From JAJXWB01 sp046349215 (lineage in GTDB: Bacteria > Pseudomonadota > Alphaproteobacteria > Rhizobiales > Beijerinckiaceae): 64,000 nucleotides of DNA. The stretch spans positions 930,001 to 994,000 of the forward strand of contig JAXMCV010000001.1 of assembly GCA_046349215.1 (NCBI GenBank). The letters run 5' to 3'. The notes under the pieces were generated by a model, which was not told where the DNA came from, made no database searches, and saw only the letters and a list, made by a program, of their open reading frames with translations. A program made the translations under genes and the position numbers. Shown here piece after piece: positions 32,568 to 41,028 of the stretch (position 1 is its first letter; every line of letters begins with the position of its first letter).

Positions 32568-33569
32568 TCACGGCGCCTTGTCGTAGATGACCTTCGACGT
32601 ATCGAAGCGCTGCTCGATCTGCTTCATCTCGAGCATGTTGTCGGCGAGCTGTTGCGCCGCCGGCCGGCTGATCGCCGCCCTGAAGCCCGGCAGATAGCGC
32701 TTGATCGCCATCACCCCGACCTCCTTGCCGCCGGGGAAATTGAACTGCGCCTCGACCTGGGCGATCTTCAGCAGTTCGTCGAAATTGGCCGGATCCTGCA
32801 CGAAAGCCTCGGCGTCCTTGGAGGCTGCGATGATCGCCTCGACGACATGCGGCGCCGCGTCGATCATTTCCTGGCGCATGACCATGTTGGACGAGGCGCC
32901 CTCGGTCTTCGCGATCTCGGCGGGTTCCTTCGCGTCGCCGAGAATGAACAGCGTGCGGCATGTCTTCAGGACGTCGCAGAGCGAGGCCGAAGGGCCGAAG
33001 GTCATGGACGCGTCGATCTGTTTGGATGTCAGCGCGCCGTGGCTGGTGGCGGGCGCGCCGACCGCGACATAGGTGAAGTCGTCGGGAGAAATGCCGGCCT
33101 TCTGCGCCAGGAAGCGGAACTGGATTTCGGCGCCCGAACCGCGCGCCGTCACGCCGATCTTCTTGCCTTTCAGATCCTGCATGAAGGCCGGATAGCCTTT
33201 GTCGGCGTTGGGCGCAGCGAGCTCCTTGCCGATCACCAGTTCGAAGGAGTTGCGCGTCGCGCCGCCGACGATCGCCTTGAGCGCCGCGCCCTTCAGCGCG
33301 GCATTGACCAGGACCTCGACGGGGAAATAGCCGACCTCGATGTTCTTGGCGATCAGCGCCTGCGCGCCGAGCGGGCCATTGGCGATCACCTGCGTCTGGC
33401 AGACGATGCCGCGCTTCTCGCAATATCCCTTTGCGATGGCGACATCGATCAGCATGTTCGAGCCGGGACCGTAACTCTGGAACCGGACCGTCTCGCCCTT
33501 GCCCTGCGCGGCAGCCGGGACGACGCCTGCAATCAACAGGCCTATCGACGCAAATAATGCGCGCTTCAT
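32568..33569 (-). CDS. ABC transporter periplasmic binding protein, NMT1/SsuA type
   Basis: 333 residues: signal peptide (about 1-21, LFASIGLLIAGVVPAAAQ) and a two-lobed binding protein of the NMT1/OpuAC group with VRFQSYGPGSNMLIDVAIAKG, EVGYFPVEVLVNAALKG, KGKKIGVTARGSGAEIQFRF and KQIDASMTFGPS. These proteins bind nitrate, sulfonates, taurine or aromatic acids; this one cannot be assigned. It lies 53 bases after the dioxygenase gene and should be read with it. Confidence 0.92.
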   Translation of the reverse strand: MKRALFASIGLLIAGVVPAAAQGKGETVRFQSYGPGSNMLIDVAIAKGYCEKRGIVCQTQVIANGPLGAQALIAKNIEVGYFPVEVLVNAALKGAALKAIVGGATRNSFELVIGKELAAPNADKGYPAFMQDLKGKKIGVTARGSGAEIQFRFLAQKAGISPDDFTYVAVGAPATSHGALTSKQIDASMTFGPSASLCDVLKTCRTLFILGDAKEPAEIAKTEGASSNMVMRQEMIDAAPHVVEAIIAASKDAEAFVQDPANFDELLKIAQVEAQFNFPGGKEVGVMAIKRYLPGFRAAISRPAAQQLADNMLEMKQIEQRFDTSKVIYDKAP

Positions 33570-33622
33570 TGTTCCCTCCCCTTGAGCCCTTCGGGCCGTT
33601 CGTTGTCGATGCGCATTCGCGC

Positions 33623-34465
33623 TTATTGCAGCGGCCCGCCCTGCACCGTGATCCGATGCATCAGACGGCGCGCGCCATGATAATCGTTGACCGCATAGTG
33701 CCAGGTCGCCCGATTGTCCCAGAAGGCGATCGAGCCTTCGCGCCACTGGAAGCGCGTCTGGAATTCCGGCCGTGCGGCATGCTGGTAGAGAAAGGCGAGA
33801 AGAGGCGCGCTTTCCTGCGCGGTCCAGCCCTCGAAATGGGTCGTGAAAGCCGGATTGACGTAGAGAATCTTCTTGCCGCTTTCGGGATGGCGCAGCACGA
33901 CGGGATGGACCGCGTCCTGCACGGCGCTTTCCGTATTGCCGAGACGGCCGCCGGCGTCCTTCACATAGGCCGAGGCCGCGCCGAACACGTGCCGGCTCGA
34001 ATGCACCGCGCGCATCGAACCGAGCGTCTTCTTCAGCCCGTCCGACAAAGCCTCGTACGCACGGTTCATGCAGGCGAACATCGTATCGCCGCCGCGCGGC
34101 GGCGTTTCGCGGGCCAGCAGGATGGAGCCGAGCGCCGGAACCTGGTCGTAGCTGTGGTCGGTGTGCCAGCCGCCGCCGATATTGACCTTCTGCTCCGGCT
34201 CCTTGCGCACCTCGGCGATCTGCGGGTAGCCGGGCGCCGCCTGGAAGAAGCGGTTGATGTCGATCGGCCCGAAGCGCTCGGCAAAGGCGATGTGCTGTTC
34301 TGGCGTCAGCTTCTGGTCGCGAAAGAAGATGACGCCATACTCGTTCAGCGCGCCGCGCAGTTCCGCGATCTGCGGATCGCTCAACGGCTCGGAAAGATCG
34401 ACGCCATTGATCTCCGCGCCGAGCGCGCCCGATGTCGGCGCGACGTCGAAACGCCGGTTGCGCAT
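33623..34465 (-). CDS. TauD/TfdA-family 2-oxoglutarate dioxygenase
   Basis: A 280-residue Fe(II)/2-oxoglutarate oxygenase. The iron ligands are HTD in GGGWHTDHSYDQVP and the distal histidine in DNRATWHYAVNDYHG; the 2-oxoglutarate arginine follows in GARRLMHRITVQG. TauD releases sulfite from taurine and TfdA opens phenoxyacetates; either class could fit, and the neighbouring SsuABC-like importer favours a small sulfonate or carboxylate substrate (inference). It lies 69 bases after the SDR gene. Confidence 0.93.
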   Translation of the reverse strand: MRNRRFDVAPTSGALGAEINGVDLSEPLSDPQIAELRGALNEYGVIFFRDQKLTPEQHIAFAERFGPIDINRFFQAAPGYPQIAEVRKEPEQKVNIGGGWHTDHSYDQVPALGSILLARETPPRGGDTMFACMNRAYEALSDGLKKTLGSMRAVHSSRHVFGAASAYVKDAGGRLGNTESAVQDAVHPVVLRHPESGKKILYVNPAFTTHFEGWTAQESAPLLAFLYQHAARPEFQTRFQWREGSIAFWDNRATWHYAVNDYHGARRLMHRITVQGGPLQ

Positions 34466-34534
34466 CCTCTCCTCCCGTTTTCCTTGTGTCTTTGCCGTAG
34501 AGTAGAAAAGCCCCGCTCAGGCTGCAAGCGCCGT

Positions 34535-35344
34535 TCAGGACACGCCGACGATGCCGCCGTCGCAGGCGATGGTCTGGCCGACCACGAACTCGCCGGCGCG
34601 CGAACACAGGAAGATCGCAAGGCCGGCGATATCCTGCGGCGTTCCCACGCGTCCGCTGGGATTACGCGAGCCGACGGCGTTCCAGTCGACGCCTTCGGTC
34701 TTGCCGCCGAAGCCGACCCCGGTCGAGAGCATCCATGTCGGAAAAGGCCCCGGCGCGATGGCGTTGAACAGGATGTGCTCCTTCGTCAGGTGCGCGGCCA
34801 GGAATCGCGTGAGGTGATGCACGGCGGCCTTCGAGGCGCCGTAGGAGAACGTGTCGAATACCGCGGACTTCAGGCCGTCGATGGAGCCGATGTTGACGAC
34901 GCGCGCCGGCGTCTGCGCCGACGCCGCCTTGCGCAGCAGCGGCAGCAGCTTCTGCGTGAGGAAGAAAACCGCCTTGACGTTGGTGTCCATCACCTTGTCC
35001 CAGCCCGCTTCCGAAAACGATTCCAGCTTTTCGCCCCAGGCGGCGCCGGCGTTGTTGACGAGGATGTCGAGCTTCGCCTCGCGTTCCGACAATTGCTTCG
35101 CCAGGCCTTCGACGCCTTCGAGATTTGACAGGTCGGCCGGCAGCGCGATGCATTCGCCGCCGTATTCGGCCATCAGGCGTTTCGCCGTCTCGTTGCAGGC
35201 CGCCGCCTTGCGCGAGGAAATGTAGACCTTCGCGCCGCCGGCGAGAAAGCCCGCGGCGATCATCTCGCCGATGCCGCGCGAGCCGCCCGTAACGAGGGCG
35301 ACCTTGCCGCGGATCGAGAAAAGGTTGTCGAACGTGTCCTTCAT
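34535..35344 (-). CDS. Short-chain dehydrogenase/reductase
   Basis: 269 residues, classical SDR: cofactor loop VTGGSRGIGEMIAAG, NNAG in ILVNNAGAAWG, catalytic Ser in VNIGSIDGL and Tyr-Lys in FSYGASKAAVHH. The Arg-Lys pair in YISSRKAAACNE suggests NADP preference. It resembles RhlG-like 3-oxoacyl reductases. First gene in the SDR-dioxygenase-ABC set, so it may oxidise or reduce the product of the dioxygenase. The ATG at 35344 is preceded by a purine-rich AAGGGACGG site. Confidence 0.92.
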   Translation of the reverse strand: MKDTFDNLFSIRGKVALVTGGSRGIGEMIAAGFLAGGAKVYISSRKAAACNETAKRLMAEYGGECIALPADLSNLEGVEGLAKQLSEREAKLDILVNNAGAAWGEKLESFSEAGWDKVMDTNVKAVFFLTQKLLPLLRKAASAQTPARVVNIGSIDGLKSAVFDTFSYGASKAAVHHLTRFLAAHLTKEHILFNAIAPGPFPTWMLSTGVGFGGKTEGVDWNAVGSRNPSGRVGTPQDIAGLAIFLCSRAGEFVVGQTIACDGGIVGVS

Positions 35345-35421
35345 GCGTTTGCCGTCCCTTGGCTTCTCTTCTTTCGTCGCCAGTCTCCCCGTGCGAAGAA
35401 GCCCTGTCAAAGGAGCCCGAA

Positions 35422-36144
35422 ATGACCGGTGAGACGAAGGCCGCCTATCCCGTTGACGAGACCAACCGCCTGAAGCGGCGCCACGACCGCGGCTTCTACG
35501 ATCACGCGACCGTCCACGCCCTGCTCGATTCCGCCGCGCTCTGCCATGTCGCCTACGTGATCGACGGTCAGCCCTATTGCACGCCCACCCTGTTCTGGCG
35601 CGAGGGGACGCGGCTCTACTGGCACGGCAGCAGCGCCAGCCGCATGTTGCGCAACCTTTCGGAGGGCGAGCCCGCCTGTCTCACGGCGACGCAGCTCGAC
35701 GCCTTCGTGCTGGCGCGATCCGGCTTCAATCATTCCATCGACTATCGCTCGGTCATGGCGTTCGGCCATGCGCGGCTGCTGGACGATGGCGCGGAAAAGG
35801 AACGCGCGCTCGCCATGATGGTCGATCGTCTGTTTCCCGGCCGGACGGGGATGCTGCGTCCGACGACGACGCAGGAGGTCAAGGCCACCTCGGTCGTGTG
35901 GATGGAGATCGAGAAGGCCTCCGCCAAGGTGCGCGCCAAGGGCGTCGCCGACGACGAGGAGGATTACGACCTGCCGATCTACGCCGAGCGGCTGCCGGTG
36001 CTCACGACGCTCGGCGCGCCGGAGCCCTGCCCGCGCCTGAAGCCGGGCGTCGGCCGGCCGGAAAGCCTCGGCCTCTACAGCGCCGGCCGCGCCCTGGACG
36101 AGGCCTTGCGGCAGGCCCACGCGAAAGCCTATCCGGGCGATTGA
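35422..36144 (+). CDS. Pyridoxamine 5-phosphate oxidase-like flavin-binding protein
   Basis: 240 residues with a split-barrel PNPOx-like fold: RLKRRHDRGFYDHATVH at the start, ALCHVAYVIDGQPYCTPTLFWREG, RLYWHGSSASRMLRNLS, HSIDYRSVMAFGHARLL and TSVVWMEIEKASAKVR. This matches the FMN/F420-binding 'pyridoxamine 5-phosphate oxidase family' (COG3467), where activity is usually unknown. A clear AAAGGAG site precedes the ATG. Divergent from the SDR gene across 77 bases. Confidence 0.88.
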   Translation: MTGETKAAYPVDETNRLKRRHDRGFYDHATVHALLDSAALCHVAYVIDGQPYCTPTLFWREGTRLYWHGSSASRMLRNLSEGEPACLTATQLDAFVLARSGFNHSIDYRSVMAFGHARLLDDGAEKERALAMMVDRLFPGRTGMLRPTTTQEVKATSVVWMEIEKASAKVRAKGVADDEEDYDLPIYAERLPVLTTLGAPEPCPRLKPGVGRPESLGLYSAGRALDEALRQAHAKAYPGD

Positions 36145-36205
36145 GGCGCGGACTTTCGCAAGCCCGAGCTTTTCGGTAACCGGGGACCAGCCTCAGGAGG
36201 ATCAC

Positions 36206-36739
36206 ATGGTCGAAGCCGCAGCCGAAACGCCGGCCCCCGCGCAACCCGCGCCCGGACGCTCCTGCGGAACCTGCACGCTCTGCTGCAAGGTCTACGACGT
36301 GCCGGAGGCCGGCACGGTCTCGGGCCAATGGTGCACGCATTGCGCGCCGGGCCAGGGCTGCAGGATCTGGGATACCCGGCCCGAACAATGCCGCGCCTTC
36401 AACTGCCTGTGGCTGACGCAGGAATGGCTCGGTCCGGAATGGAAGCCCGAGACGGCGCGCATGGTCTTCACCATGGACCCGAACACGCGCTTTCTCATGT
36501 TCCAGGTCGATCCGGGCGCGCCGACCGCATGGAAGCGCGAGCCCTATTACACGCATATCCGGAACTGGGCGGCGGGCGCGGCGCGGGAAAACCGGCACGT
36601 GCTGGTGCTGGTGAACAAGCACGCGACGCTCGTGCTGCCGACCGGCGAGTTCGACCTCGGCGTGATGGGTCCGCAGGACAAGTTCTTCGTCGACCGCACG
36701 CAGGACGGCGGTTACCAAGTGCGCGTCGCGCGCGCCTGA
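36206..36739 (+). CDS. YkgJ-family cysteine cluster protein
   Basis: 177 residues. The N-terminal half has a CxxCxxCC-type cluster (CGTCTLCCKVYDVPE), then QWCTHC, GQGCRIW and EQCRAFNCLWL, nine cysteines in all, the pattern of the zinc/iron-chelating YkgJ family. The C-terminal half is a plain alpha/beta part ending DGGYQVRVARA. The metal and role are unknown. A strong AGGAGG site precedes the ATG. It converges with the DUF6101-like gene. Confidence 0.8.
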   Translation: MVEAAAETPAPAQPAPGRSCGTCTLCCKVYDVPEAGTVSGQWCTHCAPGQGCRIWDTRPEQCRAFNCLWLTQEWLGPEWKPETARMVFTMDPNTRFLMFQVDPGAPTAWKREPYYTHIRNWAAGAARENRHVLVLVNKHATLVLPTGEFDLGVMGPQDKFFVDRTQDGGYQVRVARA

Positions 36740-36742
36740 GCC

Positions 36743-37159
36743 TCAATTGCGGGCGATGATCTCGCGCTCGCCGGCGTGAATGGCGAGACCGTCCAGGCTC
36801 CCGACCTTGCGGGTCGCGGCGCGGCGCGAACGTCGGCCGAAAAGCGGCGAACCGCGGCGGCGCGCCGCGCGTGGACGCACCAGCAGCGCGCCAAGGCCGG
36901 TTTCCAGCGGCTGATACTGGCCCGGCGCCTTTTCGATCAGACGCGGCAGGCGCAGGCTGGCGCTCCAGTAGCGCCAGGCGACGACGGCCTCGTTCTCGTC
37001 CTCGGTCTGCACGATGGTCGCGCCGTTGATCGCCTCGTCGTGCACCATCCGCACCCGGTAGAGAAATCGGCCGTCGCGTTCCTCGACGCCGATGGCCAGC
37101 CCCTGCCACCGGGCGACGGCAGGATCGGGAAAGGCGGACGTGGCGAGACTTGCGGACAT
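36743..37159 (-). CDS. DUF6101-like hypothetical protein
   Basis: 138 residues of unknown function. The middle part has FLYRVRMVHDEAINGATI and NEAVVAWRYWSASLRLP, then a highly basic segment PRAARRRGSPLFGRRSRRAA, and the terminus HAGEREIIARN. That layout (beta-rich half, Arg-rich linker ending in GEREIIARN) agrees with my memory of the alphaproteobacterial DUF6101 family, but I cannot check it. The ATG at 37159 has AAGGAAACT in the strand just before it on the other side; start choice is uncertain. Convergent with the cysteine-cluster gene. Confidence 0.65.
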   Translation of the reverse strand: MSASLATSAFPDPAVARWQGLAIGVEERDGRFLYRVRMVHDEAINGATIVQTEDENEAVVAWRYWSASLRLPRLIEKAPGQYQPLETGLGALLVRPRAARRRGSPLFGRRSRRAATRKVGSLDGLAIHAGEREIIARN

Positions 37160-37336
37160 GAAGGAAACTCCGGATACGCCCCGATCCTCGCCCGGCGCAT
37201 CGCCCAAAGCCCTAATTCACTTGGTGAAATCACGGTAAACCGGGCGACTTGGTCGACGCCCGGCAAACGGATTGGATCAAATTCGACCGATCCGGCGGCG
37301 CTTGCGCGCGGCCCCCCGAGAGCCTACGACCGCTCG

Positions 37337-38143
37337 ATGCCGCTGATCGCCGAAACGCCCTTCCAGGTCGTCGCCGCCGCGCTGGACGCCGCCGCCTCGG
37401 AAGCCGGCGCGCTCGCGATGCAATGGTTCCGCGCGGGCGCCAGGACCACGGCGCGCACCGACTACAAGCACGGCGGTTCGCCGGTCACCGAGGCCGATCT
37501 CGCGGTCGACCGCTTCCTGCGCGAGCGGCTGACCGCCCTGTTTCCGGACGCCGGCTGGCTCTCGGAAGAGACCGCCGATTCACCCGCACGGCTCGAGGCA
37601 GCCTCTGTTTTCATTGTCGATCCGATCGACGGGACCCGCGGCTTCGCCGAGGGCGACGCCCGGTGGTCGGTGTCGGCGGCGCTCGTCAGGGCCGGGCGCC
37701 CGGTGGCCGGCGTCGTGATCGCGCCGGCGCTCGACGAACGTTTCGTCGCCGCGCAGGGGCATGGCGCGCGCCGCAACGGCCGCCCGCTCGACCTTTCGGC
37801 CGCCGGTCCGCTGTCCGGCGGGCGGCTCGCGGGGCCGCAGCCCAGCGCGAAGAAGGTGGCGGAGGCCGCCGGCATGATTCTCGTGCCTAAAATCCCCTCG
37901 CTGGCGCTGCGGTTCGCCCATGTCGCGGGCCAGGACATCCATGCGGCCGTCTCGTCGGCGAATTCGCACGATTGGGATATTGCCGCGGCCGACCTGATCC
38001 TGCATGAAGCGGGCGGCATGCTCACCGGCCTCGACGGCCGGACGCCGGTCTATAATCGTCGCGATCTGAAGCACGGAGCGCTGGCGGCGGCATCTGCCGC
38101 AAGACATGCCGAACTCCTTGCCGCCGTCGCGCGGGGGCAATGA
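37337..38143 (+). CDS. Inositol monophosphatase/CysQ-family phosphatase
   Basis: 268 residues of the lithium-sensitive, Mg-dependent phosphatase family. Metal-binding motifs are WLSEETAD, DPIDGTRGFAEGD and DWDIAAADLILHEAGG; GGSPVTEADLAVDRFL lies early. Members act on 3-prime-phosphoadenosine 5-phosphate (CysQ), inositol phosphate or fructose bisphosphate; at this position in rhizobia it is often annotated CysQ-like. The stop overlaps a possible ATG of the DUF4170 gene, placing it at the head of a waaA-lpxK envelope block. Confidence 0.9.
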   Translation: MPLIAETPFQVVAAALDAAASEAGALAMQWFRAGARTTARTDYKHGGSPVTEADLAVDRFLRERLTALFPDAGWLSEETADSPARLEAASVFIVDPIDGTRGFAEGDARWSVSAALVRAGRPVAGVVIAPALDERFVAAQGHGARRNGRPLDLSAAGPLSGGRLAGPQPSAKKVAEAAGMILVPKIPSLALRFAHVAGQDIHAAVSSANSHDWDIAAADLILHEAGGMLTGLDGRTPVYNRRDLKHGALAAASAARHAELLAAVARGQ

Positions 38144-38178
38144 GCGGAAACGCCCGGCTCTCTTTCGAAGGTCAGGAC

Positions 38179-38421
38179 ATGACGAAGAAGGTTCCGGAAA
38201 AGCAACTGCCGCATCTGGTGTTCGGCGGCGAACTGGTCAGCCTCGACGGCCACGAATTCAAGGACATGAGCAAGATCGACATCGTCGGCATGTTCCCGAA
38301 CTATGCCGAGGCCTATGCGGCGTGGAAGTCGAAGGCGCAGGCCACCGTGGACAACGCCCACATGCGCTATTTCATCGTCCATCTCCATCGCCTGCTGGAT
38401 CCGGCGCACGACAAGGAATAA
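38179..38421 (+). CDS. DUF4170 small protein
   Basis: 80 residues: KQLPHLVFGGELVSLDG, FKDMSKIDIVGMFPNYAEAY and NAHMRYFIVHLHRLLDP, the whole of the DUF4170 domain, which is always found in alphaproteobacteria near waaA. Function unknown. The ATG at 38179 has AAGGTCAGG seven bases upstream; an in-frame ATG at 38140 overlaps the upstream stop (ATGA) and would add 13 residues. Either way it is translationally linked to the phosphatase gene. Confidence 0.88.
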   Translation: MTKKVPEKQLPHLVFGGELVSLDGHEFKDMSKIDIVGMFPNYAEAYAAWKSKAQATVDNAHMRYFIVHLHRLLDPAHDKE

Positions 38422-38474
38422 TCGGCAGGCCGTCGGGGGACCGGCCTGCGGGTTTCGCAGCAACAGGTTCAGCG

Positions 38475-39773
38475 ATGAAATCGCCGACGCTCGCCCTTTA
38501 TCGCGCCACGACGCGCCTGCTGACGCCCCTGGCGCGTCAGGCGCTGGTCGTGCGCGGCCGGCGCGGCAAGGAGGATCGCGCGCGCATCGGCGAACGCCTG
38601 GGGCAGGCCAGCCTCGACCGGCCGGACGGCAAGCTCGTCTGGCTGCATGGCGCTAGCATCGGCGAAGGGCTCGTTCTGCTGCCCCTTGCTGTGCGCCTCG
38701 TCGAGCGCGGCTTCTCCGCGCTCGTCACGACCGGCACAAAAAGTTCGGCGGCCGTCGTCGGCGCGCGGCTGCCGGCAGGCGCGTTCCACCAATACATTCC
38801 GCTCGATGCGCCGCGCTTCGTCAAAAGGTTTCTCGATCACTGGCGACCCGACCTTGCGATCTTCGCCGAATCCGAACTGTGGCCGAACCTGCTCGACGAA
38901 ACCCATGCGCGCGGCGCGCCCGTCGTCCTCGTCAACGCGCGCATGTCGCCACGCTCCTATCTTCGCTGGCGCAACGTCCCGAAGGCGGCTCACGCGCTTC
39001 TGGAAAAGATCGAGGTCGCCTTTGCGCAATCGAACGACGACGCAGCGCGCCTGCTGCGGCTAGGCGCGCCGCGCGTGCAGATTGCCGGCAACCTGAAATA
39101 CGATGTCGCCGCGCCGCCAGCGTCTCCGGAGACGGTCGCTGAATTCTCTTCGCAGATTGGCGCGCGCCCCGTCTGGGTCGCAGCCTCGACGCACGACGGC
39201 GAGGAAGACATCTGTTTCGACGTTCATCTGCAACTGATGAAAAAGCATCCCGCTCTCGTCACCATCGTCGCCCCGCGCGACCCGCAACGGGGCGACGAGA
39301 TCGTCGAGGCGGCGAAGACGAAAGGACTGCGGGTCGCGCGGCGCTCGGCGCGCCAGCGCATCGACCGTACGACGCAAATATATCTGGCCGATACATTCGG
39401 CGAGATGGGCTTGTGGTACAGGCTCGCCGGCATCGCGTTCATGGGCAAGTCCCTGCCGGACAAGACGCGCCTGCGCGGGGGGCACAATCCGATCGAGGCA
39501 GCGAGACTGGGCGCCTCCGTCCTGCACGGTCCGTCGGTCGACAATTTCCAGGACGCCTATGTGGCGCTCGATGGGGCCGGCGCGAGCGCGGCGGTCGCCG
39601 ACGGCCGGGAATTGTCCGCGCGCCTCGACGATCTCTTCTCGAATGTCGCGAAGGCGCGCGCGATGGCGCGTGCGGGCGTTGCGACGATCGAGGAACTCTG
39701 CGGCGCGACCGATCGCGTGATGCAGGGCATCGAGCCCTATCTCGTGCACATCGCGATGGAAGGCGCGCGATGA
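38475..39773 (+). CDS. waaA: 3-deoxy-D-manno-octulosonic acid (Kdo) transferase
   Basis: Adds Kdo to lipid IVA on the inner-membrane face in lipopolysaccharide synthesis. 432 residues: the N-terminal Glycos_transf_N domain has LVWLHGASIGEGL and FAESELWPNLLDE; the C-terminal lobe has APRDPQRGDEI, ADTFGEMGLWYRLAGIAFMG and the sugar-nucleotide region GGHNPIEAARLGASVLHGP. The ATG follows a short AACAGG site. It overlaps lpxK by four bases (ATGA). Confidence 0.96.
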   Translation: MKSPTLALYRATTRLLTPLARQALVVRGRRGKEDRARIGERLGQASLDRPDGKLVWLHGASIGEGLVLLPLAVRLVERGFSALVTTGTKSSAAVVGARLPAGAFHQYIPLDAPRFVKRFLDHWRPDLAIFAESELWPNLLDETHARGAPVVLVNARMSPRSYLRWRNVPKAAHALLEKIEVAFAQSNDDAARLLRLGAPRVQIAGNLKYDVAAPPASPETVAEFSSQIGARPVWVAASTHDGEEDICFDVHLQLMKKHPALVTIVAPRDPQRGDEIVEAAKTKGLRVARRSARQRIDRTTQIYLADTFGEMGLWYRLAGIAFMGKSLPDKTRLRGGHNPIEAARLGASVLHGPSVDNFQDAYVALDGAGASAAVADGRELSARLDDLFSNVAKARAMARAGVATIEELCGATDRVMQGIEPYLVHIAMEGAR

Positions 39774-40756
39774 GAACGCCAGCGTTCTGGTACGCAGAGG
39801 CCGGGGCGCTTGCGCATGTTCTTTCTCCGCTCGGGGCCCTCTACGGGACAGCGACCGCGACGCGCATGAGTCGATGCGGCGCGCTGCTGCCGGCTCCGAC
39901 GATCACCGTCGGCAATTTCGTGGCCGGCGGCGCCGGGAAGACGCCCGTCGCCCTCGCCCTCGGACGCATTCTCCAGGAGGCCGGCCTCGCGCCGGCCTTC
40001 GTATCGCGCGGCTACGGCGGCGACGCCGCACTGGCAGGCGCGCTGCGCGTCGACCGGCAATCGGCCGCGGAAGTCGGCGACGAACCGCTGCTGCTGGCGC
40101 GCGTCGCGCCGACTTTCGTGGGCGCGGACCGGCTCGCTTCGGCTCGCCTCGCCGTCGCGCAAGCGAAGCCCGGCGCGCTCGTGCTGGACGACGGCCTCCA
40201 GAGCCGCGCCGTCGAACCCGATCTCGCGCTCGCCGTGGTCGACGGCGCAAGCGGGATCGGCAATGGCTATTGCCTGCCGGCCGGGCCGTTGCGCGCGCCG
40301 CTCGACCGGCAGTTCGCGCACGTACAGGCGGTCGTCGTCCTCGGCGCCGGCGCGCCTGGCGAACGTGTCGCCGAACGCGCGCGGCGGGCAGGCATTCCGG
40401 TCTTTGCGGCGCAGGTCGCGCCCGAGCCCGAAGCGCTTGCGCTCACAGGCCGCAGGGTCGTCGTCTTCGCCGGCATCGCGCGCCCGGAAAAGTTCTTCGC
40501 GACGCTCGAGGGCGTCGGCGCGACCATCGTCGCGCGCCGGGGTTTCGCGGATCATCATTTTTTCGGCGCGGGCGAGATCGACGCGCTGCGCGCGCTCGCG
40601 GCCAGCGAAAACGCAGCGCTCGTCACGACGGAAAAAGACCATGTCCGCCTGCCGGAAGACATGCGCGCGGGCGTCACGCCGGTGGCGATCCGCGTCGTTT
40701 TCGAAGCGGGATTTCGTGAGTTCGCGCTCGCGCGCATCGCGGCGCGCGCAGGATGA
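39770..40756 (+). CDS. lpxK: Tetraacyldisaccharide 4-prime-kinase
   Basis: Phosphorylates the disaccharide to make lipid IVA, the acceptor of WaaA. 328 residues, with the membrane-proximal N-terminus, Walker A VGNFVAGGAGKTPVA, FVSRGYGG, LVLDDGLQSRAVEPDLALAVVDG, GPLRAPLD, FAGIARPEKFF and FADHHFF and VTTEKDHVRLP. The ATG overlaps the waaA stop, so both are made together. It ends four bases before the convergent DUF2093 gene. Confidence 0.96.
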   Translation: MRTPAFWYAEAGALAHVLSPLGALYGTATATRMSRCGALLPAPTITVGNFVAGGAGKTPVALALGRILQEAGLAPAFVSRGYGGDAALAGALRVDRQSAAEVGDEPLLLARVAPTFVGADRLASARLAVAQAKPGALVLDDGLQSRAVEPDLALAVVDGASGIGNGYCLPAGPLRAPLDRQFAHVQAVVVLGAGAPGERVAERARRAGIPVFAAQVAPEPEALALTGRRVVVFAGIARPEKFFATLEGVGATIVARRGFADHHFFGAGEIDALRALAASENAALVTTEKDHVRLPEDMRAGVTPVAIRVVFEAGFREFALARIAARAG

Positions 40757-40760
40757 AGCG

Positions 40761-40973
40761 CTATTTGCGGGCGAGCCGCTGCAGCTTCGCCTCGGGGCTC
40801 GAATAGGGCTCCTGCAGGTCGACGTTCCAGTAGCGCAGGTCTTCCAGCGGGATAGGTTCGCGGGTGACGGCGCAACGCACGAAGGCGCCGGGCTTGCGGA
40901 CGCGAAAATCGCCGTCGAGATATTCGATTTCCGCCTCGACGGCGGCCGGCGAAGGACGTTCGAAACGGTTCAT
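40761..40973 (-). CDS. DUF2093 small protein
   Basis: 70 residues: RFERPSPAAVEAEIEYLDGDF, recognised by EYLDGDFRVRKPGAFVRCAVT, with PIPLEDLRYWNVDLQEPY (about residues 40-57). This is the whole DUF2093 domain, found in rhizobia next to lpxK, with unknown function. One conserved cysteine is present. It starts 55 bases from the kinase stop and is convergent with lpxK. Confidence 0.88.
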   Translation of the reverse strand: MNRFERPSPAAVEAEIEYLDGDFRVRKPGAFVRCAVTREPIPLEDLRYWNVDLQEPYSSPEAKLQRLARK

Positions 40974-41028
40974 GACGGACAGGGGCTCCGGGGTCGGAGG
41001 ACGTTATAGCCGGGCCAATGCGGCTTTT

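Noticed and set aside
38140..38178. ATG at 38140 as start of the DUF4170 gene
   Set aside because: Not excluded, but the 38179 ATG has a better-placed AAGG site and the domain begins there.
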